A DNA stretch of 64,000 nucleotides from Clostridiales bacterium (GCA_015058275.1 SVCQ01000005.1:25601-89600), one strand, 5' to 3'. Positions 35,697 to 45,384 are shown, counted from the first letter of the stretch. The notes: generated by a model not told the origin, from the letters alone. Numbers and translations are program-made.

Positions 35697-36239
35697 TTGA
35701 AGGTACACGTCAAATTAAAAGATACAGATTACCTTAAGTTCTGCGAATGCCAGCTGACTCACAGCAGCCGCGGCAAGAGGACGATACTTGTTCAGAGGCT
35801 GACACTGCCGCTGATATCCGTGGCGATGGTCATAGGCTTCATCGTATTCCACGCAAGTACAAAGGCTCTGGTAATCGAGATACTGACTCTCGGAGTCGCA
35901 TCGGTCATCTGGGTCATAGGCGTTCCCGAGATGCTCAAGAGCAATATCCGCAGAGACTTCTACAAAAAGAAGAACAACGGCAGGCTCCCGTACAAGGCGG
36001 ATTCGCTTCTGGACTTCGGAGATGAGGGCATCACCGAGATCAGAGGTGATGACTCGGAGACCGTTCCGTACAGCATCATAACTTCTCTGGTCAAATCAGA
36101 GGACAGGCTGTTTGTCTTCACAGACGGCGACAAAGGCTTCGTGATCCCGTTCAACGACGCCGCCAAGAACGGCCGCAAGGCCGCCAAATTCCTCTCGGAC
36201 AAGACGGGCCTTCAGGTAGAGGAACTGTCCGACAATTAA
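35697..36239 (+). CDS. YcxB-like membrane protein
   Basis: A 180-residue protein with two adjacent membrane helices (about 32-50 and 55-73) and a C-terminal soluble domain (about 85-175) with the pattern of YcxB-like/PH-like proteins (LLDFGDEGITEIRGDDSETVPYSII). Start is TTG at 35697 with AGGGG upstream. The function is unknown. It carries the hypD-type operator and sits 69 bases before the POT transporter, so it may be a partner or accessory of peptide uptake. Confidence 0.75.
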   Translation: MKVHVKLKDTDYLKFCECQLTHSSRGKRTILVQRLTLPLISVAMVIGFIVFHASTKALVIEILTLGVASVIWVIGVPEMLKSNIRRDFYKKKNNGRLPYKADSLLDFGDEGITEIRGDDSETVPYSIITSLVKSEDRLFVFTDGDKGFVIPFNDAAKNGRKAAKFLSDKTGLQVEELSDN

Positions 36240-36308
36240 TCTGATATTTATTCATGCACGATGCATGCCTAAATATATAACCTTAATTTCTTATATGGAG
36301 GAACTAAA

Positions 36309-37694
36309 ATGTTAGAACAACTTAAGAAGTTCCCATTTGGCTTCATCGTATGCTGCCTCACATTCACATTTGAGAGACTTGCATACTATGGTGGTAAGTG
36401 GGGAATCGCTGTATTCGTAGTTCTTGAGGCTGCCAAGGGCGGACTCGGACTCACAACTGAGCAGGGTGCTATGTTCTCATCACAGTTCGTAGCATGGACT
36501 TATATCACACCTATCATCGGTGGATTCATCGCTGACAGATATGTAGCTCCTAGACTGCTCGTTCCAATCGGAGAAGTCCTGATGGCTGCAGGCTGGTTCG
36601 CAATTTCCAGAGCGAACGGTGCCGGCGGAGTATGGCTGTCAATCATCCTGCTTGCTGTAGGTACAGGTTTCTTCAAGGGCAACGTTTCCGGAATCAACGG
36701 AAGACAGTTCGACAACGACAAGGACACTCTTACTACTGCATTCTCGCTCCAGTACATGTTCGTTAACATCGGATCGTTCTGCGGTACTACATTCCTTGCT
36801 CTCATCGGAACTAAGGGTGCCGGATTCAGAGCTATGTTCCTTGCTTGCGCAGTATTCATGCTGATCGACGCAGCTTGGTGGCTCTTCGGTATGAAGTACC
36901 TCGGCGATGCCGGTAAGAAGCCGTTCCTCATCGACAACAGAACTGAGGACGTTGAGAAGGCTGACGTTGAGAAGGACAAGAGACCTCTCACAAAGCTCGA
37001 AAAGAACAGAGTCGTTGCTATCCTGATCCTCACATTCCTTTCCGGACTGTTCTGGCTCTTCTGGTACCTGCTCTACATGCCGGTATACTACGAGTTCGGT
37101 CCAGAATCACAAGGTGGTATGGGATGGGCCAACTGGATGCTCGGAGCTAACTTCGAGATGCCTACAGCTTGGTTCGACTCAATGAACGGACTGCTCTGCA
37201 TCATCCTCGCACCTACACTGGCTGCACTCTGGAACAAGCTGAGCAAGAAGGACAAGGACCCTTCAATGATGACCAAGACAGCTCTTGGTGTCATGCTCCT
37301 CGGACTCGGTGTTGCTATGATGGTAGTTGGTGCCGGAATCTTCAAGAGCACAGGCAAGCCGGTTGGAGTTTGGATCATCATCATGACTGCTATCCTGATG
37401 TCTGTTGGTGAGATGCTCTTCTCGCCTCTGGGCAACTCCTTCATCAGTGAGTACGCTCCTAAGAAGTACCTCGGTACTCTTCTCGGAGCTTGGCCGTTCA
37501 TCATCTTCTTCGCAGGACTTGCTTACGGCCCGCTGTACAATGCAATGAGAACAAACTTCTCGAGATCGTTCCTGATCGCTGCTATCATCGTATTTGCTGC
37601 CGGCGCTCTCATGCTGTTCTTCAAGAACAAGTTCGAGCAGGCAATCACAGGTACACCTGAGCAGATCGCAGAGCTTGAGGCTCTTGAGAAATAA
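36309..37694 (+). CDS. POT/PTR2 family peptide:proton symporter
   Basis: A 461-residue major-facilitator transporter of the proton-dependent oligopeptide family with about 12-14 helices. The helix 1 signature TFERLAYYG corresponds to the ExxERF-YYG proton-coupling motif, and GGFIADRY and FFKGNVSGINGRQF match PTR2 signatures. It would import di- and tripeptides, the substrates of the surrounding proline peptidases. Its codon use is smoother (more GGT, GCT) than that of neighbours, suggesting high expression. GGAGGAACT precedes the ATG. It is probably read from the operator-bearing promoter before the YcxB-like gene. Confidence 0.9.
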   Translation: MLEQLKKFPFGFIVCCLTFTFERLAYYGGKWGIAVFVVLEAAKGGLGLTTEQGAMFSSQFVAWTYITPIIGGFIADRYVAPRLLVPIGEVLMAAGWFAISRANGAGGVWLSIILLAVGTGFFKGNVSGINGRQFDNDKDTLTTAFSLQYMFVNIGSFCGTTFLALIGTKGAGFRAMFLACAVFMLIDAAWWLFGMKYLGDAGKKPFLIDNRTEDVEKADVEKDKRPLTKLEKNRVVAILILTFLSGLFWLFWYLLYMPVYYEFGPESQGGMGWANWMLGANFEMPTAWFDSMNGLLCIILAPTLAALWNKLSKKDKDPSMMTKTALGVMLLGLGVAMMVVGAGIFKSTGKPVGVWIIIMTAILMSVGEMLFSPLGNSFISEYAPKKYLGTLLGAWPFIIFFAGLAYGPLYNAMRTNFSRSFLIAAIIVFAAGALMLFFKNKFEQAITGTPEQIAELEALEK

Positions 37695-37720
37695 TCTCAG
37701 ACAATCATTTACTGATCAAG

Positions 37721-37749
37721 ATAACCTGCCGCTTCATGCGGCAGGTTAT
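37721..37749 (+). terminator. Hairpin terminator after the POT gene
   Basis: A perfect 12-base stem ATAACCTGCCGC/GCGGCAGGTTAT with TTCAT loop; the downstream T-run is weak. Confidence 0.7.
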
Positions 37750-37774
37750 TGATTAAAAAGACACGGAGAATCAT

Positions 37775-38236
37775 ATGTTTGGAAAGAAAACAGCTGTAGT
37801 ATATTTCTCACGCAGCGGAGTCACAAAGGGTCTCGTCGATAAGTTTCCCCTTGAGGAAGGAGACCGCAAGATAGAGATCACCCCGGCAGAGCCGTATCCG
37901 AAATCGTACTTCAAGACTCTTGCAAGAGCCAAAGTGGAGATCGAGGGCGGCGTTGACGTGGAGCTCGAGCACCCTAAGCAGGACCTCGGCACTTATGAGC
38001 AGATACTTATAGGCTTTCCTATATGGTTCTGGACCTGCCCGAAGGTCATCACTGCGTTTATCAAGGAGAATGACTTCCAGGGCAAGACCGTTTATCCTTT
38101 CTGTACCAGCGGCGGAATCGATATCACCGAGGCTGTCGATGAGATCAAGCGCAACGCTGAGGGAGCTGACGTAAAGAGGGGCAAGCGCTTCAGAAAGTAC
38201 TCCGAAGACGCCCTCAGAGAGCTGCTCGAACAGTAG
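37775..38236 (+). CDS. Flavodoxin-family protein
   Basis: A 153-residue flavodoxin (Flavodoxin_4-like). The FMN phosphate loop is YFSRSGVTKG near the N-terminus, and the 50s/90s loops correspond to IGFPIWFWTCPKV and FCTSGGIDI. It would carry electrons or act as a small quinone/flavin reductase. It has terminators on both sides and so is probably monocistronic; a hypD-type operator lies after it, for the next gene, not before it. No link to the peptide block can be shown beyond position. Confidence 0.85.
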   Translation: MFGKKTAVVYFSRSGVTKGLVDKFPLEEGDRKIEITPAEPYPKSYFKTLARAKVEIEGGVDVELEHPKQDLGTYEQILIGFPIWFWTCPKVITAFIKENDFQGKTVYPFCTSGGIDITEAVDEIKRNAEGADVKRGKRFRKYSEDALRELLEQ

Positions 38237-38243
38237 GCAAAAT

Positions 38244-38276
38244 GCACGATGCGAATATCCGCAGCGTGCTTTTTTT
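38244..38276 (+). terminator. Terminator after the flavodoxin gene
   Basis: GCACGATGCG (38244-38253) pairs with CGCAGCGTGC (38260-38269) with one mismatch, followed by seven T. Confidence 0.82.
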
Positions 38277-38292
38277 AGTATTTTAAAAGTGT

Positions 38293-38336
38293 TAGAATAA
38301 GCGTGGATTTCGAACTGGTTTTGGACCATGGTCTAA
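38293..38336 (+). promoter_or_regulatory. -10 and operator before the first aminopeptidase P gene
   Basis: TAGAAT at 38293-38298 without a clear -35, then TTGGACCATGGTCTAA at 38321-38336, three mismatches from the hypD site but itself nearly palindromic, 22 bases past the -10. Confidence 0.65.
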
Positions 38337-38354
38337 CAATTGGAGGTAATTAAG

Positions 38355-40145
38355 ATGAATGTCAATGCTGAGAGGATTTCAAAGCTCAGAGAACTCATGA
38401 AGCAGCACGGCTATGACGCCTATGTCATTCCTACTGCGGACTTCCACCAGAGTGAGTATGTGGGAGAGCATTTCAAGGCCAGAGCCTATGTCACAGGCTT
38501 CAGCGGATCATACGGTACTGCCGTTATCACAATGGATGACGCAGGCCTGTGGACAGACGGCAGGTATTTCACTCAGGCTGTCAACGAGATGGAAGGCAGC
38601 GGAGTGCGCCTCATGAAGATGTTTGTCGACGACACTCCGTCCGTGACAGAGTGGCTCGCAGAGACTGTCCCTCAGGGCGGCACCGTAGCCTTTGACGGCA
38701 GGGTGCTCTCGATGGGAGAGGGCCAGGAATTCGAGGATGTCCTCGGCGCCAAAGGAGTCAGCATTGAATACATGACCGATCTCGTAGATGAGATCTGGGA
38801 GGACAGGCCTACGCTCTCTGACAAGCCATGCTTCTACCTTGAGGAGAAGTGGACGGGAGAGAGCACAAAAGACAAGCTCGCAAGAGTCCGCGCAGAGATG
38901 GCAAAGGCCGGAGCGAGCGTGCATATCATCGCATCGCTTGACGATGTCTGCTGGCTTCTCAACTTCAGGGGAGACGATATCGACTTCTTCCCGCTGGTAC
39001 TTTCGTACGCGACAGTATGGAAGGATCACGTCGATCTCTATGTGGATGAGAGCAAGCTCAACGATGAGATCAGATCTCACTTCAAAGAGGACGATATCAT
39101 CATCCATCCTTACAATGACATATATGAGGATGTAAAGAGGATCGGAGCCGGCGAGACCGTGCTGATCGATCCGATGAAGATGAACTACGCGCTCTACAAG
39201 TCTCTTCCGTGCAGGATAGTCGAGGGCCCGAACCCTACCATCCTCATGAAGGCGATGAAGAACCCTGTAGAGATCGAAAATATAAAGAAAGCCGAGCTCA
39301 AGGACAGCGTGGCCCTTACAAAGTTCATATACTGGGTAAAGAACAACTACGACAAGATCGAGATCACGGAGCTCTCCGCATCGGACAAGCTCACATCGCT
39401 CCGCGCTGAGCAGGAGGGATATATCCGCGATTCGTTTGAGCCTCTCCAGGCGTTTGGCGAGCACGCTGCAATGATGCACTACTCACCGAGCCCTGAGACT
39501 GACGTAGTGCTCAAGGAGGGCGAGATGCTGCTCTCGGATACGGGCGGCGGCTACTATGAGGGTTCCACAGACATCACAAGGACTACAGTCCTCGGTCACA
39601 TAGAGCCTCAGATGAAGAAGTACTATACGGCTGTGTTCCGCGCTATGCAGCACCTCTCGGCCGCCAACTTCCTCTATGGCAACCACGGATGGTCGCTCGA
39701 TGTGCTCTGCCGTCAGCCGATATGGGACCTCAATCTGGACTTCCAGTGCGGTACCGGCCACGGCTTCGGATATCTCGGCAGTATACACGAGCCGCCTACA
39801 GGCTTCAGATGGTACATCGTTCCTTCCAAGAATGAGCATCATCAGTTCGAAGAGGGCATGTGCGTGACTATCGAGCCGGGCATCTACGAGGAGGGAGACT
39901 TCGGCATTCGTATCGAAAACAACGTCGTCACGGTCAAGGGCGAAAAGAACAAATACGGACAGTTCATGCACTTTGAGACCATGACCTTCGTACCGATCGA
40001 CCTCGATGCCATCGATCCTGAGGAGCTTACAAGATCCGAGAGGGAATGGCTCAATGAATATCACAAAGAGTGCTATAATAGGCTCAGTCCGTTCATGACG
40101 GATGAGGAGAACGCGTGGCTCAAGGAGTACACGCGCGAGATCTGA
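38355..40145 (+). CDS. pepP: Xaa-Pro aminopeptidase (aminopeptidase P), three-domain
   Basis: A 596-residue M24B enzyme of the long eukaryote-like type: two creatinase-fold N-terminal domains (about 1-300) and a catalytic domain (about 310-540) with a C-terminal extension. Metal ligands appear in LSDTGGGYYEGSTDITRTT, the His of GTGHGFGYLG, and TIEPGIYEEGDFGIRIEN. It removes the first residue from peptides whose second residue is proline. ATG 38355 follows GGAGG; an in-frame TTG upstream overlaps that site. It is preceded by a hypD-type operator and followed by a paralogue. Confidence 0.93.
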   Translation: MNVNAERISKLRELMKQHGYDAYVIPTADFHQSEYVGEHFKARAYVTGFSGSYGTAVITMDDAGLWTDGRYFTQAVNEMEGSGVRLMKMFVDDTPSVTEWLAETVPQGGTVAFDGRVLSMGEGQEFEDVLGAKGVSIEYMTDLVDEIWEDRPTLSDKPCFYLEEKWTGESTKDKLARVRAEMAKAGASVHIIASLDDVCWLLNFRGDDIDFFPLVLSYATVWKDHVDLYVDESKLNDEIRSHFKEDDIIIHPYNDIYEDVKRIGAGETVLIDPMKMNYALYKSLPCRIVEGPNPTILMKAMKNPVEIENIKKAELKDSVALTKFIYWVKNNYDKIEITELSASDKLTSLRAEQEGYIRDSFEPLQAFGEHAAMMHYSPSPETDVVLKEGEMLLSDTGGGYYEGSTDITRTTVLGHIEPQMKKYYTAVFRAMQHLSAANFLYGNHGWSLDVLCRQPIWDLNLDFQCGTGHGFGYLGSIHEPPTGFRWYIVPSKNEHHQFEEGMCVTIEPGIYEEGDFGIRIENNVVTVKGEKNKYGQFMHFETMTFVPIDLDAIDPEELTRSEREWLNEYHKECYNRLSPFMTDEENAWLKEYTREI

Positions 40146-40224
40146 CAGTTAATTACGGGGCCGCCTGACGCGGCGCCGGCAGTAAAATATATCAAATCTA
40201 TTAATTTCAAGGAGATCAAAAGCA

Positions 40225-42009
40225 ATGAAAAAAGAGATCGTCGAGCTCAGAAGACTCATGGCTGACAACGGTATGAATATTTACTACATCCCGTCGGGAG
40301 ACTTCCACAGCTCGGAATATGTCAACGATTATTTCAAGGCCCGTGAGTTCATGAGCAACCTCTCCGGAGAGGCCGGCGACATGCTGGTTACAGATGACGG
40401 AGCATGGCTCTGGACTGACGGCAGATACTTCCTGCAGGCAGAGACACAGCTCGCAGGTACGGGCGTGGAGCTCATGAGAATGGCTGAGCCGGGCGTTCCT
40501 ACTATCGAGGAATTCCTGACAGACATCGTTAAGAAATACAGAGATGATCACAAGGATGACGAATACGTTATCGGATTTGACGGCAGAGTAGTGCCGGCGG
40601 CTTTCGGACAGGCTCTCGAGGAGATGTTCGCAGGCGATGAGTGGAAGGTATCATTCAGGACAGACAAGGATCTCGTGGATGAGATCTGGACCACAAGGCC
40701 TGAGCTGAAGCCTAGTGAGATCTGGGACTTCCCGATCGAGTCGGCAGGCAAGGACACAACAGACAAGCTCGCCGATGTCAGAGCTGAGATGAAGGCAAAC
40801 GGAGCTGATTACCTCCTCATCACTGACCTCATGGAGTCCGCATGGCTCTTCAACTTAAGAGCAGACGACATCCTCTACACACCGGTGTTCTTCTCGTTCA
40901 CCCTCGTTTCACAGGACAAGGTCTGCCTCTACGTCATGGACGGCGCTCTCAAGAAGGGACTTCCTGAGAGACTCTCATTCGTTGAGGTCAAGGACTACAA
41001 CGACATCTACAAGGACGTACAGACTCTCGACGCTTCGAAGACTCTGTGGTATGACGCAAACTCCTGCAACTATGAGCTCTACTGCAACTTCCCTGCAGGC
41101 ATGAAGCTCCACAATGCACTCACTCCTGTCGCCCTGATGAAGATCATCAAGAACGACGTAGAGAAGGCAAGCACCAGGCACGCACACATCAAGGACGGCG
41201 TGGCTGTCACAAAGGTCATCAAGTGGATCAAGGACAATGTTGGAAGCGGCAAGCTGACTGAGCTCAGCGTAGCTGACAAGCTCGAGGCTGTATGCCGCGA
41301 GCAGGAGGGATGCTTCGACCTTTCCTTCGAGACCATCTCGGGTTACGGCCCTAACGGAGCCATCATCCACTATGCACCGACTCCTGAGACCAACGCAGAC
41401 ATCAAGCCTGAAGGCTTCCTGCTCCTCGACTCCGGAAGACAGTTCGTCGACGGTACAACAGACATCACAAGGACCATCGCTGTCGGACCTCTCACTCAGG
41501 AGATGATCGACAACTACACATACGTCCTCAAGGCTCACGTAGATGTACATCTGCTCAAGATGACAGCTGAGATGAACGGACTCGACCTTGATGCTGCAGG
41601 CCGTAAGGCTCTCAGAGAGGTCGGACTCGACTACAAGCACGGTCTTGCTCACGGCGTAGGCCATGTACTCGGAGTTCACGAAGGCCCTAATACTATCAGA
41701 AGAGTACCTAAGCCGATCGAGCTCAAGGCCGGCATGATAATGTCCAATGAGCCGGGCGTATACATCGACGGCAAGTACGGTATCAGAACCGAGAACCTCA
41801 TGCTGTTCAGCGAGGACGGAGAGGGCAATCTCGTCAACGAGCCGCTCACATGCGTTCCTTACGAGAGGAAGGCGATCAACAAGTCCCTCATGACAGATGA
41901 GGAGATCGCATGGGTCGATAATTACCATGCATGGGTAAGAGAGACTCTCGTTCCGCTTCTGGATGACGAAACAGCCGAATTCGTAAAGGAAGAGACAAAG
42001 CCTCTGTAG
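40225..42009 (+). CDS. pepP: Xaa-Pro aminopeptidase (aminopeptidase P), paralogue
   Basis: A 594-residue relative of the previous gene with the same three-domain build. Catalytic ligands sit in LLDSGRQFVDGTTDITRT, the His of HGVGHVLGVHEGP and SNEPGVYIDGKYGIRTEN. The two are clearly diverged, so they may split substrates (for example proline against hydroxyproline in the second position; speculative). AAGGAG precedes the ATG. No operator is seen in the 79-base gap, so it is probably transcribed with the upstream copy. Confidence 0.93.
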   Translation: MKKEIVELRRLMADNGMNIYYIPSGDFHSSEYVNDYFKAREFMSNLSGEAGDMLVTDDGAWLWTDGRYFLQAETQLAGTGVELMRMAEPGVPTIEEFLTDIVKKYRDDHKDDEYVIGFDGRVVPAAFGQALEEMFAGDEWKVSFRTDKDLVDEIWTTRPELKPSEIWDFPIESAGKDTTDKLADVRAEMKANGADYLLITDLMESAWLFNLRADDILYTPVFFSFTLVSQDKVCLYVMDGALKKGLPERLSFVEVKDYNDIYKDVQTLDASKTLWYDANSCNYELYCNFPAGMKLHNALTPVALMKIIKNDVEKASTRHAHIKDGVAVTKVIKWIKDNVGSGKLTELSVADKLEAVCREQEGCFDLSFETISGYGPNGAIIHYAPTPETNADIKPEGFLLLDSGRQFVDGTTDITRTIAVGPLTQEMIDNYTYVLKAHVDVHLLKMTAEMNGLDLDAAGRKALREVGLDYKHGLAHGVGHVLGVHEGPNTIRRVPKPIELKAGMIMSNEPGVYIDGKYGIRTENLMLFSEDGEGNLVNEPLTCVPYERKAINKSLMTDEEIAWVDNYHAWVRETLVPLLDDETAEFVKEETKPL

Positions 42010-42055
42010 AGTCTGACGTCTGATGCATTAAACCCGTTTTCAACAGGAGGTCATA

Positions 42056-43504
42056 ATGGGTGTATTAAGCAATCTTGAACCAAAAGAAGTATTTGAGCAG
42101 TTCGAAGCTCTCTCGCAGATCCCGAGGAGGACCTATAGAGACGAAAAGATAAGCGACTACTGCGTTGAGTTCGCCAAGTCTCATGGCCTTGAGTACGTAC
42201 AGGACGAGGTCGGCAATGTCGTTATCTATAAGGACGGTACAGAGGGCTACGAGGACTCGGAGCCTGTCATACTGCAGGGCCACATGGACATGGTCGCGAG
42301 CAAGACTCTCGAGTCAGACCATGATTTCGATAACGACCCGATTGAGATAATCATTGACGGCGACTATATCGGAGCCAAGGATACGACCCTCGGAGGAGAC
42401 GACGGCATCGCTCTGGCATATGCCATGGCCATACTCGCGAGCGACGATATCCCTCATCCTCCGATCGAGGCTCTGTTCACGATCGACGAGGAGATAGGCA
42501 TGGGAGGAGCTCATGCATTCGATACATCGCTTCTGCACGGCCGCAAACTTCTCAACATAGACGGTGAGGAGGACGGAGTACTCGTAGTCGGATGCGCGGG
42601 CGGCACTGTTGTCGACGTGGTGATCCCGATCTCGCGCAGGCTGCGTAACGGCGTCAAGGTATCTGTTACTCTCAAGGGATATCAGGGAGGACATTCCGGC
42701 AACGATATCCAGCGCCAGAGAGGCAATGCCATCAAGGACATGGGACGCGTGCTCCATACGCTGAGCAAAAAGATCGACTTCTCGCTCCTGTCGCTCCTCG
42801 GAGGCAACGCCGCCAACGTCATAGCTCAGTACTGCAAGGCCGAGGTGGTCATGAGTGCTGACAGAGTACCTGACTTCCGTGCGAGACTGGAGGAGCTCAT
42901 TGAGACCATCCGCAGCGAGTACGGCGGGACCGAGCCTGAGCATCAGCTCAAAGTGATAGTCGGCGACGAGGACAACTACAGCGTCCTCAACTGGGAGAGC
43001 ACGGTCAATATGATATGGTATCTGTACGGAGCGATCGACGGCGTACAGGCGATGGACCGCAATGTTGAGGGAGCGGTCGAAAGCTCGCTCAACACAGGTA
43101 TCGTAACGACAGAGGATACCACATGCGTGGTCAGATATCAGGCGAGGAGCTCCATAGACAGCAAGCTCGACGAGATGGTGCAGAGACTTGGCCTCTGGAG
43201 CGAGATCGTCGGAGGCCATCTCGAGGTGGATTCCTCATATCCGGCATGGCCGTATAATCCGGTATCCGAGCTGAGACCTCTCATGATAGATGTATACAAG
43301 GATATGTTCGGAGAGGAGCCGGCAGTAGAGCTATTGCACGCCGGCCTCGAGGGAGGTATCCTGATGGGCAAGGACCCGGATCTCGATATCGTCAACTTCG
43401 GTCCAGAGATGCTCAATGTACATACTCCGACAGAGAGACTCAATATCGCGTCCGCTGCAAAGAACTGGGAGTACCTCAAGGAGGTGCTCAGGAGACTCAA
43501 ATAG
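42056..43504 (+). CDS. pepD: Aminoacyl-histidine dipeptidase (PepD, M20)
   Basis: A 482-residue zinc dipeptidase with broad specificity. Metal and catalytic motifs are GHMDMVA, GGDDGIALAYAMAIL, DEEIGMGGA, and the C-terminal HAGLEGGIL. A lid domain (about 185-400) is inserted in the catalytic domain as in the family. CAGGAGG precedes the ATG, 46 bases after the second aminopeptidase P; a strong terminator follows, so it ends the peptidase operon. It would finish the dipeptides left by the aminopeptidases. Confidence 0.93.
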   Translation: MGVLSNLEPKEVFEQFEALSQIPRRTYRDEKISDYCVEFAKSHGLEYVQDEVGNVVIYKDGTEGYEDSEPVILQGHMDMVASKTLESDHDFDNDPIEIIIDGDYIGAKDTTLGGDDGIALAYAMAILASDDIPHPPIEALFTIDEEIGMGGAHAFDTSLLHGRKLLNIDGEEDGVLVVGCAGGTVVDVVIPISRRLRNGVKVSVTLKGYQGGHSGNDIQRQRGNAIKDMGRVLHTLSKKIDFSLLSLLGGNAANVIAQYCKAEVVMSADRVPDFRARLEELIETIRSEYGGTEPEHQLKVIVGDEDNYSVLNWESTVNMIWYLYGAIDGVQAMDRNVEGAVESSLNTGIVTTEDTTCVVRYQARSSIDSKLDEMVQRLGLWSEIVGGHLEVDSSYPAWPYNPVSELRPLMIDVYKDMFGEEPAVELLHAGLEGGILMGKDPDLDIVNFGPEMLNVHTPTERLNIASAAKNWEYLKEVLRRLK

Positions 43505-43530
43505 CATAGCTGCTATAAGGCATAACAAAA

Positions 43531-43568
43531 GCGCGTTTCCAGGTCACATGGCCGGGAAGCGCGCCTTT
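43531..43568. terminator. Bidirectional terminator between pepD and the S66 peptidase gene
   Basis: GCGCGTTTCC pairs with GGAAGCGCGC allowing one G-T pair, with A-run before and T-run after. Confidence 0.82.
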
Positions 43569-43578
43569 TGATTGCTTG

Positions 43579-44604
43579 TCAGATGAGCTCCATTTCGAGA
43601 GCTGCATCGCCGAATGAGTATGTCAGATGTCCCATTGCGCCGTTGATAAGAGTCATCGACGGCTTGGTGTGGCCTATATCTGCACCCCATATGACAGGGA
43701 TGCCAGTGCCGGCAAAGACTCTCTCGAGCTGGACCAGATAATCGATGTCCGTGGCCTCGCCGCTAAAGCAGACCCGCCCGAAGATGACTGCCTCGGCGTG
43801 ATCAAAGAGTCCTATCTGCCTGAGCCTCAGCACGGCGTACATGAGCTGCATAGGATCCAGATCAAATGTGTCAAAGAACCATATGAGGCCGTCATCCTTA
43901 TATCTCTCGGCGAAGCCTTTGAGGTCCTCATACGGGGTGCCGACGATCCAGTCGATGACGTCCGTGCAGCCTCCGATGAGTCTGCCGCTTACTTCGAGCT
44001 CCGAGAGCTCCTCGAATTCATCACTGCCGCGAGGTGATACCAGCAGCGTCCATTCCACAGGAGCGATCATAGGATATTCATCGAGCTCCTCGTCATAGCC
44101 CATTGCCGCCCAGGCGTCATATGAGTGCTGGACAGGGATCTCTCCGCATAGCACGGAGAGGGAATTCTCCTGGAACTCATGGAGCGGACGCCAGTCCCAG
44201 GCTCCGGCGTTGGCGCCGTAAATGCTGGCGATATCGAGCTTTGTCGTGAGCAGCATCTCGATAGATGTCGGATCGGAATAGCCGGAGAACCATTTAGGAC
44301 AGCTGCGCAGGAGTTCCTGGTCGATATACGGAAGCATCTCCATCGTATAGTCACCTCCCGAGGCGCTCATCACCATCGAGATATCAGGATCCGCAAAGAG
44401 CGAATTGAATTCGTATCCTCTCTGATCGGCAGGGGCGGAAGGGCAGCCGTCGGCCCTGACGCTCTCCGTCTCATATGTCTCAAAACCGAGCTCGTGCAGC
44501 GTATCAAGCGACAGATCAAATGAGTCGAGCTTGCTGCCGGCACCCGCGCTCGGCGCGCATATACCTATAACATCTCCGCTTTTCGGAAACTTCGGATAGA
44601 TCAT
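43579..44604 (-). CDS. S66 family peptidase (LD-carboxypeptidase/MccF-like)
   Basis: A 341-residue serine peptidase. The nucleophile lies in FSGYSDPT (elbow GYSD), and the Glu and His of the Ser-Glu-His triad are expected in FSGEATDIDYL and GADIGHTKPS. The family trims tetrapeptides of recycled murein or hydrolyses acyl-amide antibiotics such as microcin C; the subgroup cannot be fixed from sequence, and the relatively long form leans to MccF-like. It is convergent with pepD and divergent from the hydrogenase operon. Confidence 0.85.
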   Translation of the reverse strand: MIYPKFPKSGDVIGICAPSAGAGSKLDSFDLSLDTLHELGFETYETESVRADGCPSAPADQRGYEFNSLFADPDISMVMSASGGDYTMEMLPYIDQELLRSCPKWFSGYSDPTSIEMLLTTKLDIASIYGANAGAWDWRPLHEFQENSLSVLCGEIPVQHSYDAWAAMGYDEELDEYPMIAPVEWTLLVSPRGSDEFEELSELEVSGRLIGGCTDVIDWIVGTPYEDLKGFAERYKDDGLIWFFDTFDLDPMQLMYAVLRLRQIGLFDHAEAVIFGRVCFSGEATDIDYLVQLERVFAGTGIPVIWGADIGHTKPSMTLINGAMGHLTYSFGDAALEMELI

Positions 44605-44782
44605 TTTAGTACTCCCTGAATGTCTGATTTATCGCCGGGATACCGGTTCATCACGGCAGCATACAGCGAGTATTATAACACATGATGAAAGCGCGCAAAG
44701 CGGAAACTTTCAACGGCTTTACGGTTTCCTGTACTGCCTTGTATTATTTTGAAAATTAGATAATTATTTAACGATAATCGGA

Positions 44783-44811
44783 TTGATGATGGCTATTTTA
44801 TATTGTAAAAT
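44783..44811 (+). promoter_or_regulatory. Promoter of the hydrogenase operon
   Basis: TTGATG (44783-44788), 17 bases, TAAAAT (44806-44811), 67 bases before the first start codon. No Rex-type palindrome is seen around it. Confidence 0.6.
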
Positions 44812-44878
44812 TATATCGAATATGGTTGGTATGCCATAGGGTAGATGTTGTAAAAGTGTTTAAAGGAGGAGCCAGCAG

Positions 44879-45367
44879 ATGAAAGTTTCAAGCGTTCCTT
44901 TCAACGGGACCAAAGAACAGGAAGCCAAGCTGCTCGAGGTGATCGCACAGTACAAGGATCAGAGAGGTTCTCTCATGCCTATCATGCAGGAGGCCCAGAA
45001 TATCTACGGATATCTGCCTTACCAGGTACAGAAGATCATCTCAGATGAGACAGGCATTCCTATCGAAAAGATTTATGGTGTAGCTACTTTCTATGCGCAG
45101 TTTTCCATGGAGCCAAAGGGCAAGTACGCCGTTGCAGTATGCCTCGGTACAGCCTGCTATGTTAAGGGCTCCGGCGCTATCCTCGAGGAGGTCGAGAAGG
45201 TTCTCGGCATCAAGGACGGCGGCTGCACTGCGGACGGCAAGTTCTCTATCGAGACATGCCGCTGCGTAGGCGCGTGCGGACTTGCGCCGGTCATGATCGT
45301 AGCCGGAGACGTATACGGCAAGCTCAAGCCTGAGGACGTTGCGGGCATACTTGCCAAGTACGAGTAA
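44879..45367 (+). CDS. hydC: NuoE-like [2Fe-2S] subunit of the bifurcating hydrogenase
   Basis: A 162-residue thioredoxin-fold subunit. The four [2Fe-2S] cysteines are in CLGTACYVKG and CRCVGACGLAP. In HydABC complexes it relays electrons between the flavoprotein HydB and the catalytic HydA. AAAGGAGGA precedes the ATG. It is first of three tightly spaced genes (17 and 15 bases apart) in the order small, flavo, catalytic, as in many Clostridia. Confidence 0.93.
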   Translation: MKVSSVPFNGTKEQEAKLLEVIAQYKDQRGSLMPIMQEAQNIYGYLPYQVQKIISDETGIPIEKIYGVATFYAQFSMEPKGKYAVAVCLGTACYVKGSGAILEEVEKVLGIKDGGCTADGKFSIETCRCVGACGLAPVMIVAGDVYGKLKPEDVAGILAKYE

Positions 45368-45384
45368 GCATAGGAGGTTATGTC

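Noticed and set aside
44605..44878. Rex-binding site before the hydrogenase operon
   Set aside because: No TTGTTAA-type palindrome is present; the GGAAAC/GTTTCC pair at 44702-44729 is short with a long gap.
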